In this document: positions 26,661 through 35,113 of the stretch, piece by piece | Layout: the number at the start of each line of letters is the position of its first letter | Position numbering within the stretch: the stretch's first letter is position 1 | DNA from: Virgibacillus sp. LDC-1 | Lineage (GTDB): Bacteria > Bacillota > Bacilli > Bacillales > Amphibacillaceae | Length of the DNA: 64,000 bases | Direction: 5' to 3' | Assembly (NCBI RefSeq): GCF_030137545.1 | Contig: NZ_JARUVL010000015.1 | Location: 1-64,000, forward strand | Made by a program: the position numbers and the translations under genes | The notes under the pieces: model-generated | What the model was told of the DNA's origin: nothing | What the model saw: only the letters and a program-made list of their open reading frames with translations | Databases searched by the model: none

Positions 26661-26930
26661 GTGATTAAACATATAAAATGTACTAGTCTTAAGAGACACT
26701 ATGAAGGGGACGGAACAAAAACGATAGCATTACAACATGTTGATTTGGGATTTGAAAAAGGGGAATTCACCGCTGTTATTGGTCCATCGGGTTCGGGAAA
26801 ATCTACCTTGTTAAGTCTTATCGGTACTTTAGACAAGCCAAGTGAGGGTGTAATCACATACGACGATGAAGAAATTTTAAAGAAGAGTAAAAGTAAAAGT
26901 AAATTAGCAGATTTTCGCTTCCAATTTTGA
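26661..26930 (+). pseudogene. Truncated ABC transporter ATP-binding protein (MacB/LolD-like)
   Basis: An 89-codon remnant starting GTG after AGGGGGAA. It keeps a full Walker A (GPSGSGKST, about residue 41) and the following [14 protein letters not shown], but stops at LADFRFQF, just where homologues continue into the Q-loop. The signature motif, Walker B and the permease are missing. About 90 bp later a terminator follows. It cannot work as an ATPase and is probably a deletion relic of a peptide or antibiotic exporter. Confidence 0.75.
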
Positions 26931-27020
26931 AAATGGGTCACTAGTGTGGTTTGAGCGTGATAGTGCTGAAAAGGCGTCGGAAGAGTGATAACCTTTAAAG
27001 TTTATTATGCATAACCAATT

Positions 27021-27055
27021 AAAAAATGGTGCCAGGTATTGGGCACCATTTTTTT
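27021..27055 (+). terminator. Intrinsic terminator
   Basis: AAAAAATGGTGCC pairs with GGGCACCATTTTTTT. It closes the ABC relic region. Confidence 0.88.
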
Positions 27056-27158
27056 AGGCCCTAAAATATTGGATCTATGTCAAGTGTTGGAGTGAAGTGA
27101 GGTGAACCTTATCATAAGTAAAGAAGGCTTTTAATTTTAAAAACCTTATGAAAGTAGT

Positions 27159-27189
27159 TGCATCTGACGTAACGGTAGATATTATACTT
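27159..27189 (+). promoter_or_regulatory. Candidate MerR-type promoter with 19-bp spacer
   Basis: TTGCAT and TATACT are separated by 19 bp, the long spacing typical of promoters activated by MerR-family proteins. The spacer contains a partly symmetric CTGAC...GGTAG. It stands 20 bp upstream of a MerR gene, consistent with autoregulation. Confidence 0.45.
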
Positions 27190-27209
27190 AAGAAAAGGAG
27201 GGTGAAAAT

Positions 27210-27950
27210 ATGTATACAATTGGAGACTTTGCAAAAAAGACAGGGCTAACTGTACGAGCATTGCGATTTTATAGTGAAAAGGGATTAGTAAAACCCTGTT
27301 TTATTTCAGATGCAGGTCATCGTTATTATAATGACGATAGCATTGAAACCATTCAAAAAATAGTGACACTAAAATATCTAGATTACTCACTTGAGGACAT
27401 TGAGGAGATATTAAGTAATGAGGAGCATCAGCAGTTAATAGAATCATTTATGTTTCAAAAGCTCCAACTAGAGAAAAAGCGAAACCAAATTGAACGTGTC
27501 ATTGCGAGCCTGGACCAGGCGATTGAAATAGGGAAACGCAGTGAAGTAATTGATACGTCACTTTATTTATCGGTAATTTTTAATTTGCTAAAAGAGGATG
27601 AGCAGAGGGAATATTTAAAAAGTATCTTACCTGAAGAGTTAGTCCAGCGCATATATGATTTTTTTGAAATGAATATTATTGAATCAAATCAACAATACAT
27701 ACACTTAGCAAATCAACTGAAGAAAGCTTACATTCAACCGGTAAAAGATGAGTATTTGAAGTCGTTAATCGAGCAGTTTTTTTCACTAATTCCACAGGAT
27801 ATTTTAGTTGAATTGGTAGATGCATTAAAAGAATATGAGGATATTAAAATGGATGAATGGTTGTTTCCGTCGCCCTTTACAAAAGAAGAGGAAGAGTGGT
27901 TAATTTCGCAGGCTGAAAGGTTCGGACTGGGAGGTACAGAGGATGAATAA
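27210..27950 (+). CDS. MerR-family transcriptional regulator
   Basis: A 246-aa protein. The N-terminal winged helix (YTIGDFAKKTGLTVRALRFY, then GHRYYNDDSIE) is followed by a long coiled coil (about residues 85-118) and a C-terminal domain of about 120 residues that probably binds an effector such as a drug. AAGGAGG precedes the ATG. Its stop overlaps the start of a BmrA-like multidrug ABC exporter by 8 bp, so it is probably that exporter's regulator. Confidence 0.88.
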   Translation: MYTIGDFAKKTGLTVRALRFYSEKGLVKPCFISDAGHRYYNDDSIETIQKIVTLKYLDYSLEDIEEILSNEEHQQLIESFMFQKLQLEKKRNQIERVIASLDQAIEIGKRSEVIDTSLYLSVIFNLLKEDEQREYLKSILPEELVQRIYDFFEMNIIESNQQYIHLANQLKKAYIQPVKDEYLKSLIEQFFSLIPQDILVELVDALKEYEDIKMDEWLFPSPFTKEEEEWLISQAERFGLGGTEDE

Positions 27951-29661
27951 TTCTGTAAGAGGAATATGGAAGCTTGTTAATAGCCATCGATTATCGAAAA
28001 AGCTTACGATAGGCACTTTTTTACTAAGCATTTTTGAAACACTTATTGGATTGGCTGTTCCTTTAGTGACGATGAGAATGATTAATAATTTCTCAACGAT
28101 TGGCTTTTCATTGCAGTCCATTTTATTAGTAGGTGTATTTTTAATTTCCCAAGCTTTAATGAGTGGAGTAACGTTTTATATGATGCGTAAGCTTGGGGAA
28201 AGAATAGTGGCTAACTTGCGAGGAAAGGTATGGGCACATGTTTTACAATTACGTGTTCCATACTTTGATGCACATGAGTCTGGAGAAACAATGAGTAGAA
28301 TTACCCAAGACACCAATGTAATTAAGGAGCTTATTACAGACCATCTGATTAGTTTTATTTCTGGCATGTTTGCTATTGTGGGAGCAGTAATCATATTAAT
28401 CATCATTGATTGGAAAATGACACTGCTCATGCTAATTGCAGTTCCGGTAGCGATTTTATTGATACTACCTCTTGGACAACGTATGCATAAGATTGCGTCA
28501 GCAAATCAAGATGAGCTTGCTAGCTTTTCTGGTCAGTTGGGGCGTGTGTTAACGAATATTCGATTAGTGAAAACCTCGCAAACAGAATGTTTTGAGAAGA
28601 AAAATGGAGAAGAAAAAATTCATCATTTGTATCAATTTGGATTGAAGGAAGCAAAAATTTTAGCTGTTCTATCACCAATTATGACGTTCATCATGATGGT
28701 TGTACTCATTTTATTGTTTGGATATGGCGGTGCAAAGGTAGCGACAGGTGCAATTTCAGCAGGTGAATTGGTCGCGATTATGATTTACCTCGTGCAAATT
28801 ATAGTTCCATTTACGCAAATGGCAACATTTTTTACTGCACTTCAAAAAGCGATGGGGGCAACAGAACGATTACAGGATATTTTGAACGAACCAATTGAAG
28901 GACAAGGAAAGACTGCCATTTCCTCATCTGATGAATCGATTGTTTTTGAAAATGTTGCATTTCAATACAATGAGACACCTCTTTTAAAAGATATTTCCTT
29001 TACAATTCCAGCAGGAAAAACGACTGCATTGGTTAGCTCCAGTGGAGGAGGGAAGACTACAATATTTTCATTAATAGAACGATTTTATGATGTAGCAAAT
29101 GGTACGATTCGATTTGGAAAACAGCCTATTGAAAGTATTGATTTAAAACAGTGGCGCAGCTTATTTGGCTACGTATCCCAAGAAGCGCCTCTTATGAATG
29201 GAACAATTCGAGACAATGTAGCTTATGGAGAAAGTGAAATATTAGAATCGGATATAATACGAGCATTAAAAAATGCTTATGCATGGGATTTTGTCCAACA
29301 ATTTGAAAAAGGGATAGATACAGAGGTGGGCGAAGGAGGAATGAAGTTATCAGGCGGGCAAAGGCAGCGGATTGCGATAGCACGTGCACTATTTCGAGAT
29401 CCCGCGATATTACTATTAGATGAAGCAACATCTAACCTTGATAATGATTCAGAGAGAGAAGTGCAAAAGGCAATTGATCAAGTAATGAAAGGTCGTACAA
29501 CAATTATTATTGCACACCGATTATCAACAATTACCCATGCTGATCAAATTCTAGTGTTTGAGGATGGGCGCATAAGCGGTTGTGGAAAACATGAGGAGCT
29601 TCAGGAAAATCACCTTTACTATAAACAGTTAATTAAACTAATGACGACAGATGCTATATAA
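27943..29661 (+). CDS. BmrA-like multidrug ABC exporter (half transporter)
   Basis: A 572-aa fused permease-ATPase, close in layout to B. subtilis BmrA. Six transmembrane helices occupy about residues 20-300. The ATPase has signature KLSGGQRQRIAIARAL, Walker B AILLLDEATS and switch IIAHRLST. The Walker A reads SSSGGGKTT: the first Gly of GxxGxGK(T/S) is Ser, where BmrA has GPSGGGKTT. The Lys and Thr that contact phosphate remain. It probably acts as a homodimer exporting lipophilic drugs and is controlled by the overlapping upstream MerR gene. Confidence 0.9.
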   Translation: MNNSVRGIWKLVNSHRLSKKLTIGTFLLSIFETLIGLAVPLVTMRMINNFSTIGFSLQSILLVGVFLISQALMSGVTFYMMRKLGERIVANLRGKVWAHVLQLRVPYFDAHESGETMSRITQDTNVIKELITDHLISFISGMFAIVGAVIILIIIDWKMTLLMLIAVPVAILLILPLGQRMHKIASANQDELASFSGQLGRVLTNIRLVKTSQTECFEKKNGEEKIHHLYQFGLKEAKILAVLSPIMTFIMMVVLILLFGYGGAKVATGAISAGELVAIMIYLVQIIVPFTQMATFFTALQKAMGATERLQDILNEPIEGQGKTAISSSDESIVFENVAFQYNETPLLKDISFTIPAGKTTALVSSSGGGKTTIFSLIERFYDVANGTIRFGKQPIESIDLKQWRSLFGYVSQEAPLMNGTIRDNVAYGESEILESDIIRALKNAYAWDFVQQFEKGIDTEVGEGGMKLSGGQRQRIAIARALFRDPAILLLDEATSNLDNDSEREVQKAIDQVMKGRTTIIIAHRLSTITHADQILVFEDGRISGCGKHEELQENHLYYKQLIKLMTTDAI

Positions 29662-29763
29662 TGCATGATCATGTAATTTGAATTAAAAGTTACTATATAA
29701 AATCGTATTTACTCATATCGCGGGCACCGTATTACAGAGTAATAAATAGATAATAAAGTATAT

Positions 29764-29799
29764 CCCCTTGAACGCTTGAAAGAGTGTTAGGGGTTTTTT
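29764..29799 (+). terminator. Intrinsic terminator
   Basis: CCCCTTGAACGCT pairs with AGTGTTAGGGG around a short loop, followed by TTTTTT. Confidence 0.8.
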
Positions 29800-29879
29800 A
29801 TTTTAGAAGGTAATTAGTTCACATTTAAGGGATGAATCTCCAGTAGCACATAAGTTAGATTACTTTTCTATATGATTGG

Positions 29880-29906
29880 TGTCACAATATCACTTCCTAT
29901 TTCGTT
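29880..29906 (+). promoter_or_regulatory. Candidate ECF41 sigma-factor promoter
   Basis: TGTCACA, 16 bp, then CGTT. The motif reported for ECF41 sigma factors is TGTCACA with a downstream CGTC-like -10. It lies about 35 bp upstream of the oxidoreductase gene that immediately precedes an ECF41 gene, as expected for an autoregulated ECF41 unit. Confidence 0.65.
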
Positions 29907-29937
29907 ATATCTGTAAAGAAAATAGGGAGAGATGAGT

Positions 29938-31137
29938 ATGAAGGAATTGACATGTATCGTAATTGGTGGAGGCTACGCTGGTATTAATGCAATTAAAAGC
30001 ATTCAAAAATTATGTAAGGAAGTAATCGGTGGACGGCGATTAAGGCTTGTATTAATTGACAAGAATTCTTACCACTTGCGAAAGGTATTACTTTTTAAAC
30101 CCGCAGTAAACAAAAATGAAATTACTGTCCCACTGACCAGATTGTTTCCTAATGGAATTGAGATTGTTCAGGCAACTGTAACTAAAATAAATTCAAATGT
30201 AAAAAGTATCCTATATATAGATTCCAATGGAAATGAAGATGAAATGAAATACGATCTTCTTGTGTCGGCAGTCGGGAGTGTTGTAAAAAAACCAGATTCT
30301 TCAAAAGGTGGAATAGCTTTATCTTGTGTTGACGATGCCGTGAAAATCCGGCACATATGGCAAACGAATGTCAAAAAAGCATTAACAGAAACGAATGCAA
30401 TAGAACGTCAAAGGCTATGTACAATTGCTGTGGCTGGAGCTGGTTTAAGCGGAATAGAAACTTCAGCTGAACTGGCGTATTCCGTTCAAGAATTAGTTAA
30501 ACAGTCAGGGTTTGATCCTAGCCTAGTAAGCATATATCTATTCAATTCGAAAGATAGATTATTTCCAAACGGACCAGAAAAAGTGAGCGAGAAGCTAGAA
30601 AATAAACTTTTGAATCTTGGAATTACGGTCATACACGGAACAAAAGTAATGAAGGAGAAAAATGGTATACTGACATTATCAAACGGAGAGCAGCTATCAG
30701 CAGGACTTTGTATATGGACTCTGGGACAGATACCTAATTCCCATGTGAACAACTTAGGTCTACCAACTAATTCAGAAGGTCACGTTATGGTAGATGAATG
30801 CTATCGTGTTCAAGGTACTCAATATGTGTATAGTATTGGTGATTGTGCCAGGATTGTGGACCCTTTAACTGGCTTGGAAGATGGGAAGACATGTAAGGAA
30901 GCGATTGCCCAAGCTGAAAGACTCGCAAAAATTTTATTGGCTGATCTTGAAGGAGGGCGGGCACCTAGTCATAAAAGCTTTGTTGAATTTTTCTGTTTTG
31001 GGTTAGGACCACGGGATGGGATGGCATGGGTACGTAAATGGGGATTAGACATTATATTAACAGGGAAGCTTGGGTGGCAAATAAGAAAGTGGACATGGAA
31101 TTCCGCTAGTCTAATTAAAGAAAGTAATGAGAATTGA
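29938..31137 (+). CDS. FAD-dependent NADH dehydrogenase-like oxidoreductase (NDH-2 family)
   Basis: A 399-aa two-dinucleotide-binding flavoprotein. The FAD motif VIGGGYAGIN is at residues 6-15, the NAD(P) motif VAGAGLSGIE near residue 165, and the second FAD motif YVYSIGDCA near residue 298. It lacks an obvious C-terminal amphipathic membrane anchor, so it may be a soluble or peripheral quinone or small-molecule reductase. The start is set by AGGGAGA 7 nt before the second ATG. An ECF41 sigma-factor gene starts 13 bp downstream, and an ECF41-like promoter precedes this gene. Confidence 0.85.
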   Translation: MKELTCIVIGGGYAGINAIKSIQKLCKEVIGGRRLRLVLIDKNSYHLRKVLLFKPAVNKNEITVPLTRLFPNGIEIVQATVTKINSNVKSILYIDSNGNEDEMKYDLLVSAVGSVVKKPDSSKGGIALSCVDDAVKIRHIWQTNVKKALTETNAIERQRLCTIAVAGAGLSGIETSAELAYSVQELVKQSGFDPSLVSIYLFNSKDRLFPNGPEKVSEKLENKLLNLGITVIHGTKVMKEKNGILTLSNGEQLSAGLCIWTLGQIPNSHVNNLGLPTNSEGHVMVDECYRVQGTQYVYSIGDCARIVDPLTGLEDGKTCKEAIAQAERLAKILLADLEGGRAPSHKSFVEFFCFGLGPRDGMAWVRKWGLDIILTGKLGWQIRKWTWNSASLIKESNEN

Positions 31138-31150
31138 ATGGGGTGGTGAG

Positions 31151-32026
31151 GTGAAAGAACTATATAAGGAATATAAAGGATTGCTCTTTTCACTTGCTTA
31201 TCAAATGACAGGTTCAGCAATAGATGCAGAAGATGTTGTGCAAGATACTTTTCTGAAATTAAATGATTTGGATCGAGACCGACTGGATGAACCCAGGGCA
31301 TATCTATGTAAAATGGTAACAAATCGCTGTAAGGATTTACTGAAAAGTGCGCGACATCGGAAAGAGCAGTACGTTGGTGAATGGCTTCCTGAACCGATTG
31401 TTACCTTGGAAGATCAAACCTCTGAAGCGGTTATTCGTGATCAGCAGTTAGCTTACGCTGTACTCGTAATGTTAGAAAGATTATCTCCTGAAGAAAGAGC
31501 CGTGTTCGTACTACATGAGGCAATCGGGTTTAAGTATAATGAAATTGCCAGTATTGTTAATAAAAGTGAAGTGAATTGCCGAAAAATAAACAGTCGTGCG
31601 CGAGAAAAATTAGGAGTACCCACTGAGTTAAACATTCAATCGGAAACAGCTAGTAGACAATGGATTAATAGATTCCTTAGGGTAATAGAACAGGATAATG
31701 TAGATGAAATTATATCTATGCTAGCAGAAGATGTTGTGCTGATCGCCGATGGAGGCGGAAAGGTTACTGCCGCTGTTCAGCCTATCAAATCCAGCAAAAA
31801 CGTTGCCAGCTTTCTTATTGGCCTATATCGTAAAGTATCTAAAAGTGATGAAGCTTTGCACATTGAAAGAACAAATATAAATGGGCAGTATGGGCTTATA
31901 ATACGAATAAATAAATATATTGATAGTGTCGTGTTGTTTCACATCAAGAATAATGCTATCTCCAATATCTATTTAGTACGGAATCCGGATAAGTTAAATG
32001 GCATTAAAAAAATGAATACCCAGTAA
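31151..32026 (+). CDS. ECF41-type RNA polymerase sigma factor with SnoaL-like C-terminal domain
   Basis: A 291-aa sigma factor. Sigma region 2 spans about residues 4-70 (AYQMTGSAIDAEDVVQDTFL) and region 4 about residues 110-165 (LSPEERAVFVLHEAIGFKYN). The NTF2/SnoaL-like C-terminal extension modulates activity in this group. All three ECF41 hallmarks are visible: WLPEP in the inter-domain linker, DGGGK in the extension and NPDKL near the end. The group has no anti-sigma factor. GTG is used as start after GGGGTGG; an in-frame ATG 24 nt upstream overlaps the oxidoreductase gene and is an alternative. Confidence 0.92.
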   Translation: MKELYKEYKGLLFSLAYQMTGSAIDAEDVVQDTFLKLNDLDRDRLDEPRAYLCKMVTNRCKDLLKSARHRKEQYVGEWLPEPIVTLEDQTSEAVIRDQQLAYAVLVMLERLSPEERAVFVLHEAIGFKYNEIASIVNKSEVNCRKINSRAREKLGVPTELNIQSETASRQWINRFLRVIEQDNVDEIISMLAEDVVLIADGGGKVTAAVQPIKSSKNVASFLIGLYRKVSKSDEALHIERTNINGQYGLIIRINKYIDSVVLFHIKNNAISNIYLVRNPDKLNGIKKMNTQ

Positions 32027-32136
32027 ATAATGATTACTTTTTACAACCACGATACAGATATTTCGTTAGAGATAGGAAAATATAAACGCTTAAAAAAAAA
32101 GAGTTTAATAGATGAAATTGCTACCTAATATCACTA

Positions 32137-32180
32137 ATAATCGAACATTAAATAAAATAATGTAAAAATAGTTCGGTTTT
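32137..32180 (+). promoter_or_regulatory. Paired PurR boxes upstream of pbuG
   Basis: Inverted CGAAC (32142) and GTTCG (32171), each in the A/T-rich PurBox context (TAATCGAACATT and AATAGTTCGGTTT). Their 29-bp spacing is identical to the pair upstream of purE. PurR would repress when PRPP is low. Confidence 0.8.
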
Positions 32181-32182
32181 TG

Positions 32183-32211
32183 TTGACGGAAAGTGAAATC
32201 GATAGTAGAAT
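32183..32211 (+). promoter_or_regulatory. Sigma-A promoter of pbuG
   Basis: TTGACG, 17 bp, TAGAAT, directly after the second PurR box and 30 bp before the riboswitch. Confidence 0.8.
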
Positions 32212-32240
32212 AACAGCATACGTTAGTTCAATTGAATATG

Positions 32241-32309
32241 TTTGCGTATAATTTGGGGAATATGGCCCATAAGTCTCTACCGAACCACCGTAAATGGTCC
32301 GACTACGCA
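32241..32309 (+). ncRNA. Guanine riboswitch aptamer upstream of pbuG
   Basis: P1 pairs TGCGTA with TACGCA. The core GTCTCTACC, L2 GAATATGG, L3 ACCGTAAATGG and GACTACG are present. The C in GAC gives guanine specificity. Transcription attenuation would shut off the hypoxanthine/guanine permease when guanine is plentiful. Confidence 0.92.
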
Positions 32310-32321
32310 GTGTAAATAAGG

Positions 32322-32428
32322 ATAAAGCATCGCACATATTGCCTATGCTGCGATTTGCTTTTGATTCTTTTTCCTGCTTTGTTTATCGGTAGCGCACTTG
32401 GCCACAAAAGGTCTGGTGTGCTTTTTTA
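32322..32428 (+). terminator. pbuG riboswitch expression platform with two hairpins
   Basis: A first hairpin (AAAGCATCGCA with TGCGATTTGCTTT) is followed by a T-rich run. A second (AGCGCAC...GTGTGCT) is followed by TTTTTT at about 32391-32427, just before the pbuG ribosome binding site. Either could be the ligand-controlled terminator. Confidence 0.7.
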
Positions 32429-32459
32429 CTTTTTCCTAAAAAACGAGGAGGATATCATC

Positions 32460-33791
32460 ATGAAAAAGTATTTTGAGTTTGAAAAGTTTGGCACCAATTA
32501 TCGAACAGAGTTTATGGCGGGAATGACAACCTTCCTTGCTATGGCATATATTTTGTTCGTCAATCCATCCACGTTGTCGCTTGCTGGGATCGATCTTCCT
32601 GAGGGAATGACGCGGATGGATCAGGGAGCAGTGTTTACCGCTACTGCGATTGCAGCTGCTGTTGGTACATTGTTCATGGGGATTATTGCGAAGTATCCAG
32701 TTGCACTTGCACCTGGGATGGGTTTGAATGCCTTTTTCGCATATACGGTTGTGCTAGGCTACGGAATTCCGTGGGAAACTGCTTTAGCTGGTGTGCTTGT
32801 TTCAGGTCTTATTTTTATTGTTTTAACGTTAACCGGCTTGCGAGAAAAAATTATTAATGCCATCCCATCTAATTTGAAAATGGCAGTTGGGGCTGGAATT
32901 GGTTTGTTCATTGCTTTTATCGGCTTTCAGAATGCGGGTATCATTGTTGGAAATGAAGCTACATTAGTAGCGATTGGTGATTTATCTCAGTCGACAACAT
33001 TGCTTGCTATCTTTGGAATTGTAGTATCGGTTATTTTATTAGCACTAGGAATTAAAGGCGGTATTTTCTACGGAATGATCTTAACCGCTATTGTCGGTAT
33101 GTTTGCTGGGTTAATCGATCCACCAAATGGTATATCTGGAATTGTTGGTGAAGTTCCGAGTTTAGCGCCTACATTTGGGCAAGCTTTCTCTCATTTTGGT
33201 GAAGTGTTTACTTTACAAATGCTTGTTGTTATTTTAACGTTTTTATTCGTTGACTTTTTTGATACGGCAGGTACGCTTGTTGCAGTTGCAACACAAGCTG
33301 GATTAATGAAGGATAATAAGCTTCCACGTGCTGGTAAAGCACTATTTGCTGATTCAGCAGCAACGGTAACAGGTGCGATTGTTGGAACATCTACAACGAC
33401 ATCTTATGTGGAATCAACTGCAGGTGTTGGTGCTGGTGGACGAACTGGGTTCACTGCAATCGTAACAGCAGGCTTCTTCCTGTTGGCGCTATTCTTCTCG
33501 CCATTGCTTAGTGTTGTAACACCACAAGTAACGGCTCCGGCATTAATCATTGTAGGTGTCTTAATGTCTTCGTCCTTGAAGAACATTGATTGGGATCAAT
33601 TCGAAATTGCGGTACCAGCTTTCCTAACAATTATTGCAATGCCTTTAACATATAGTATTGCAACAGGTATTGCGATTGGCTTTATTTTCTATCCAATCAC
33701 AATGATCCTAAAAGGACGTGTGAAAGAAGTTCATCCTGTCATGTACTTTCTATTTGTAATCTTTATTTTGTACTTTATCTTCTTATCATAG
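32460..33791 (+). CDS. pbuG: Hypoxanthine/guanine permease (AzgA-type NCS2 family)
   Basis: A 443-aa transporter with about 12-14 helices, matching B. subtilis PbuG in length. N-terminal FEKFGTNYRTEFMAGMTTFL, the segment ALAPGMGLNAFFAYTVVLGYG, and FVDFFDTAGTLVAVATQAGL with GTSTTTSYVESTAGVGAGGR are AzgA/NCS2 hallmarks. The ATG follows GAGGAGG; an upstream TTG in the same frame lies inside the riboswitch terminator region and is rejected. PurR boxes and a guanine riboswitch precede it. It salvages purine bases, complementing the pur operon. Confidence 0.95.
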   Translation: MKKYFEFEKFGTNYRTEFMAGMTTFLAMAYILFVNPSTLSLAGIDLPEGMTRMDQGAVFTATAIAAAVGTLFMGIIAKYPVALAPGMGLNAFFAYTVVLGYGIPWETALAGVLVSGLIFIVLTLTGLREKIINAIPSNLKMAVGAGIGLFIAFIGFQNAGIIVGNEATLVAIGDLSQSTTLLAIFGIVVSVILLALGIKGGIFYGMILTAIVGMFAGLIDPPNGISGIVGEVPSLAPTFGQAFSHFGEVFTLQMLVVILTFLFVDFFDTAGTLVAVATQAGLMKDNKLPRAGKALFADSAATVTGAIVGTSTTTSYVESTAGVGAGGRTGFTAIVTAGFFLLALFFSPLLSVVTPQVTAPALIIVGVLMSSSLKNIDWDQFEIAVPAFLTIIAMPLTYSIATGIAIGFIFYPITMILKGRVKEVHPVMYFLFVIFILYFIFLS

Positions 33792-33797
33792 ACAATG

Positions 33798-33834
33798 AAA
33801 AAAAACTTCCACGAATGTAGTGGAAGTTTTTTTG
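33798..33834. terminator. Bidirectional terminator
   Basis: AAAAAACTTCCAC and GTGGAAGTTTTTTT between converging pbuG and the transporter gene on the minus strand. Confidence 0.92.
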
Positions 33835-33837
33835 TGC

Positions 33838-35001
33838 TTAATGTGATGCGGCTTTTTTGCCATAGGTTACACTATGATAGATAAAGAAACAAATCGTACC
33901 TACAGTTGTGAGCCAGCCCATGACCATGTATAGGGTTGTCCCACCGAACGAATCAATGAGTGCACCACCTACGAGCGAACCGATAATACCTGATATTCCG
34001 AAAAATACGGCATAAAATATAAGATGCCCTGTAGACTGTAAGAGTTTCGGGATGAGTCGTGTTACATAATCCAAGGATGCTGTATAAAACACACCAAAGG
34101 TTAATCCATGCAAGAATTGAAGCGCGATAATGTAAGCTGCATCGTCTGCTGCTGCATATAAAAACCACCTAATACTATATAAGACGCCAGCAACGATGAT
34201 AAAAAAGAGCGGGCGATATTTACGAAACCAAAAGCCAGCAAATGCGAATACAACTGCTTCACTTGATACGCCGACAAACCAGGCAAGGCCAACGAGCCCT
34301 TCGCTGCCACCGAGCTGGGCGATATAAAGCCCGATAAAGCTATCGTTCGCACGGTGGGAAATCGCGAGAAGCATTAATAATAGCATAAAGAAAACGAAGG
34401 GTTTATTTTTAACTAGTAATCCGACATCCTTTAGCTGCACAGGGTCTGCGTCTACTTTAACATCCTGGAGACGGAACACAACGAAAAGTGCCATAAGGCC
34501 AAATGCTAAATACGGCCAAATCATATATTGGACACCGACTCTTGCTAAAAGCTCGCCAATGAGAAGGGAAGAGGTTGCAAATCCGATTGATCCCCACATA
34601 CGAATCGTGCCAAAGGATACGTTAAGGTCATCGGCACGACGCTGGGCAAGGCTATCTCCGAGTGCACCAATTGGTGTGGTGAAAAAGTAGAAGATAGCTC
34701 CCATGACTAGAATTGCTACTAAGCTGTTCATTTGAAAGAAAAGCACCGAACTGATTAATAGACCGAATACGCATATTAACAGCATGCGTTTCACCGTTTT
34801 ATATTTATCACTCATGTAGCCCCAGAACGGCTGAGAAAAAATAGACGCGAGTGGACCTACGGCAAGCACCCAGCCAATTTCCGTGCCATTTAGTCCTTTA
34901 TAGCGTAAATATAATGGTAGAAAGCTCAAAATGATAGTATTTGTAGCATGAAAGCTGAATAATAGCATTTTTAATGGAAGTAATGATTCTTTTTGAGGCA
35001 T
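33838..35001 (-). CDS. Major facilitator superfamily transporter (MFS_1-like)
   Basis: A 387-aa, 12-helix MFS protein of the nucleoside/sugar-proton symporter-like group. Visible features are the loop GYMSDKYKTVKR between helices 2 and 3, GALGDSLAQRR, and FGTIRMWGSIGFA, typical of the YwbF/LacY-like subgroup. The start follows AGGAGCGACAAC; an upstream extension of 35 codons lacks a ribosome binding site. The substrate is unknown. The position next to pbuG is not enough to call it a nucleoside transporter. Confidence 0.82.
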   Translation of the reverse strand: MPQKESLLPLKMLLFSFHATNTIILSFLPLYLRYKGLNGTEIGWVLAVGPLASIFSQPFWGYMSDKYKTVKRMLLICVFGLLISSVLFFQMNSLVAILVMGAIFYFFTTPIGALGDSLAQRRADDLNVSFGTIRMWGSIGFATSSLLIGELLARVGVQYMIWPYLAFGLMALFVVFRLQDVKVDADPVQLKDVGLLVKNKPFVFFMLLLMLLAISHRANDSFIGLYIAQLGGSEGLVGLAWFVGVSSEAVVFAFAGFWFRKYRPLFFIIVAGVLYSIRWFLYAAADDAAYIIALQFLHGLTFGVFYTASLDYVTRLIPKLLQSTGHLIFYAVFFGISGIIGSLVGGALIDSFGGTTLYMVMGWLTTVGTICFFIYHSVTYGKKAASH

Positions 35002-35113
35002 GTTGTCGCTCCTAATCTGTTTAGAGTCATTAGAGCTTATTATACTATTAGTTTGTGGAAAATTCGATGATAACAAAGTACGATAATTTTTGAAAACAAA
35101 AAGCATTCAAGTG

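Noticed and set aside
35002-35106. N-terminal extension of the MFS transporter
   Set aside because: No ribosome binding site, polar sequence before the first helix, and AGGAGC precedes the internal ATG.
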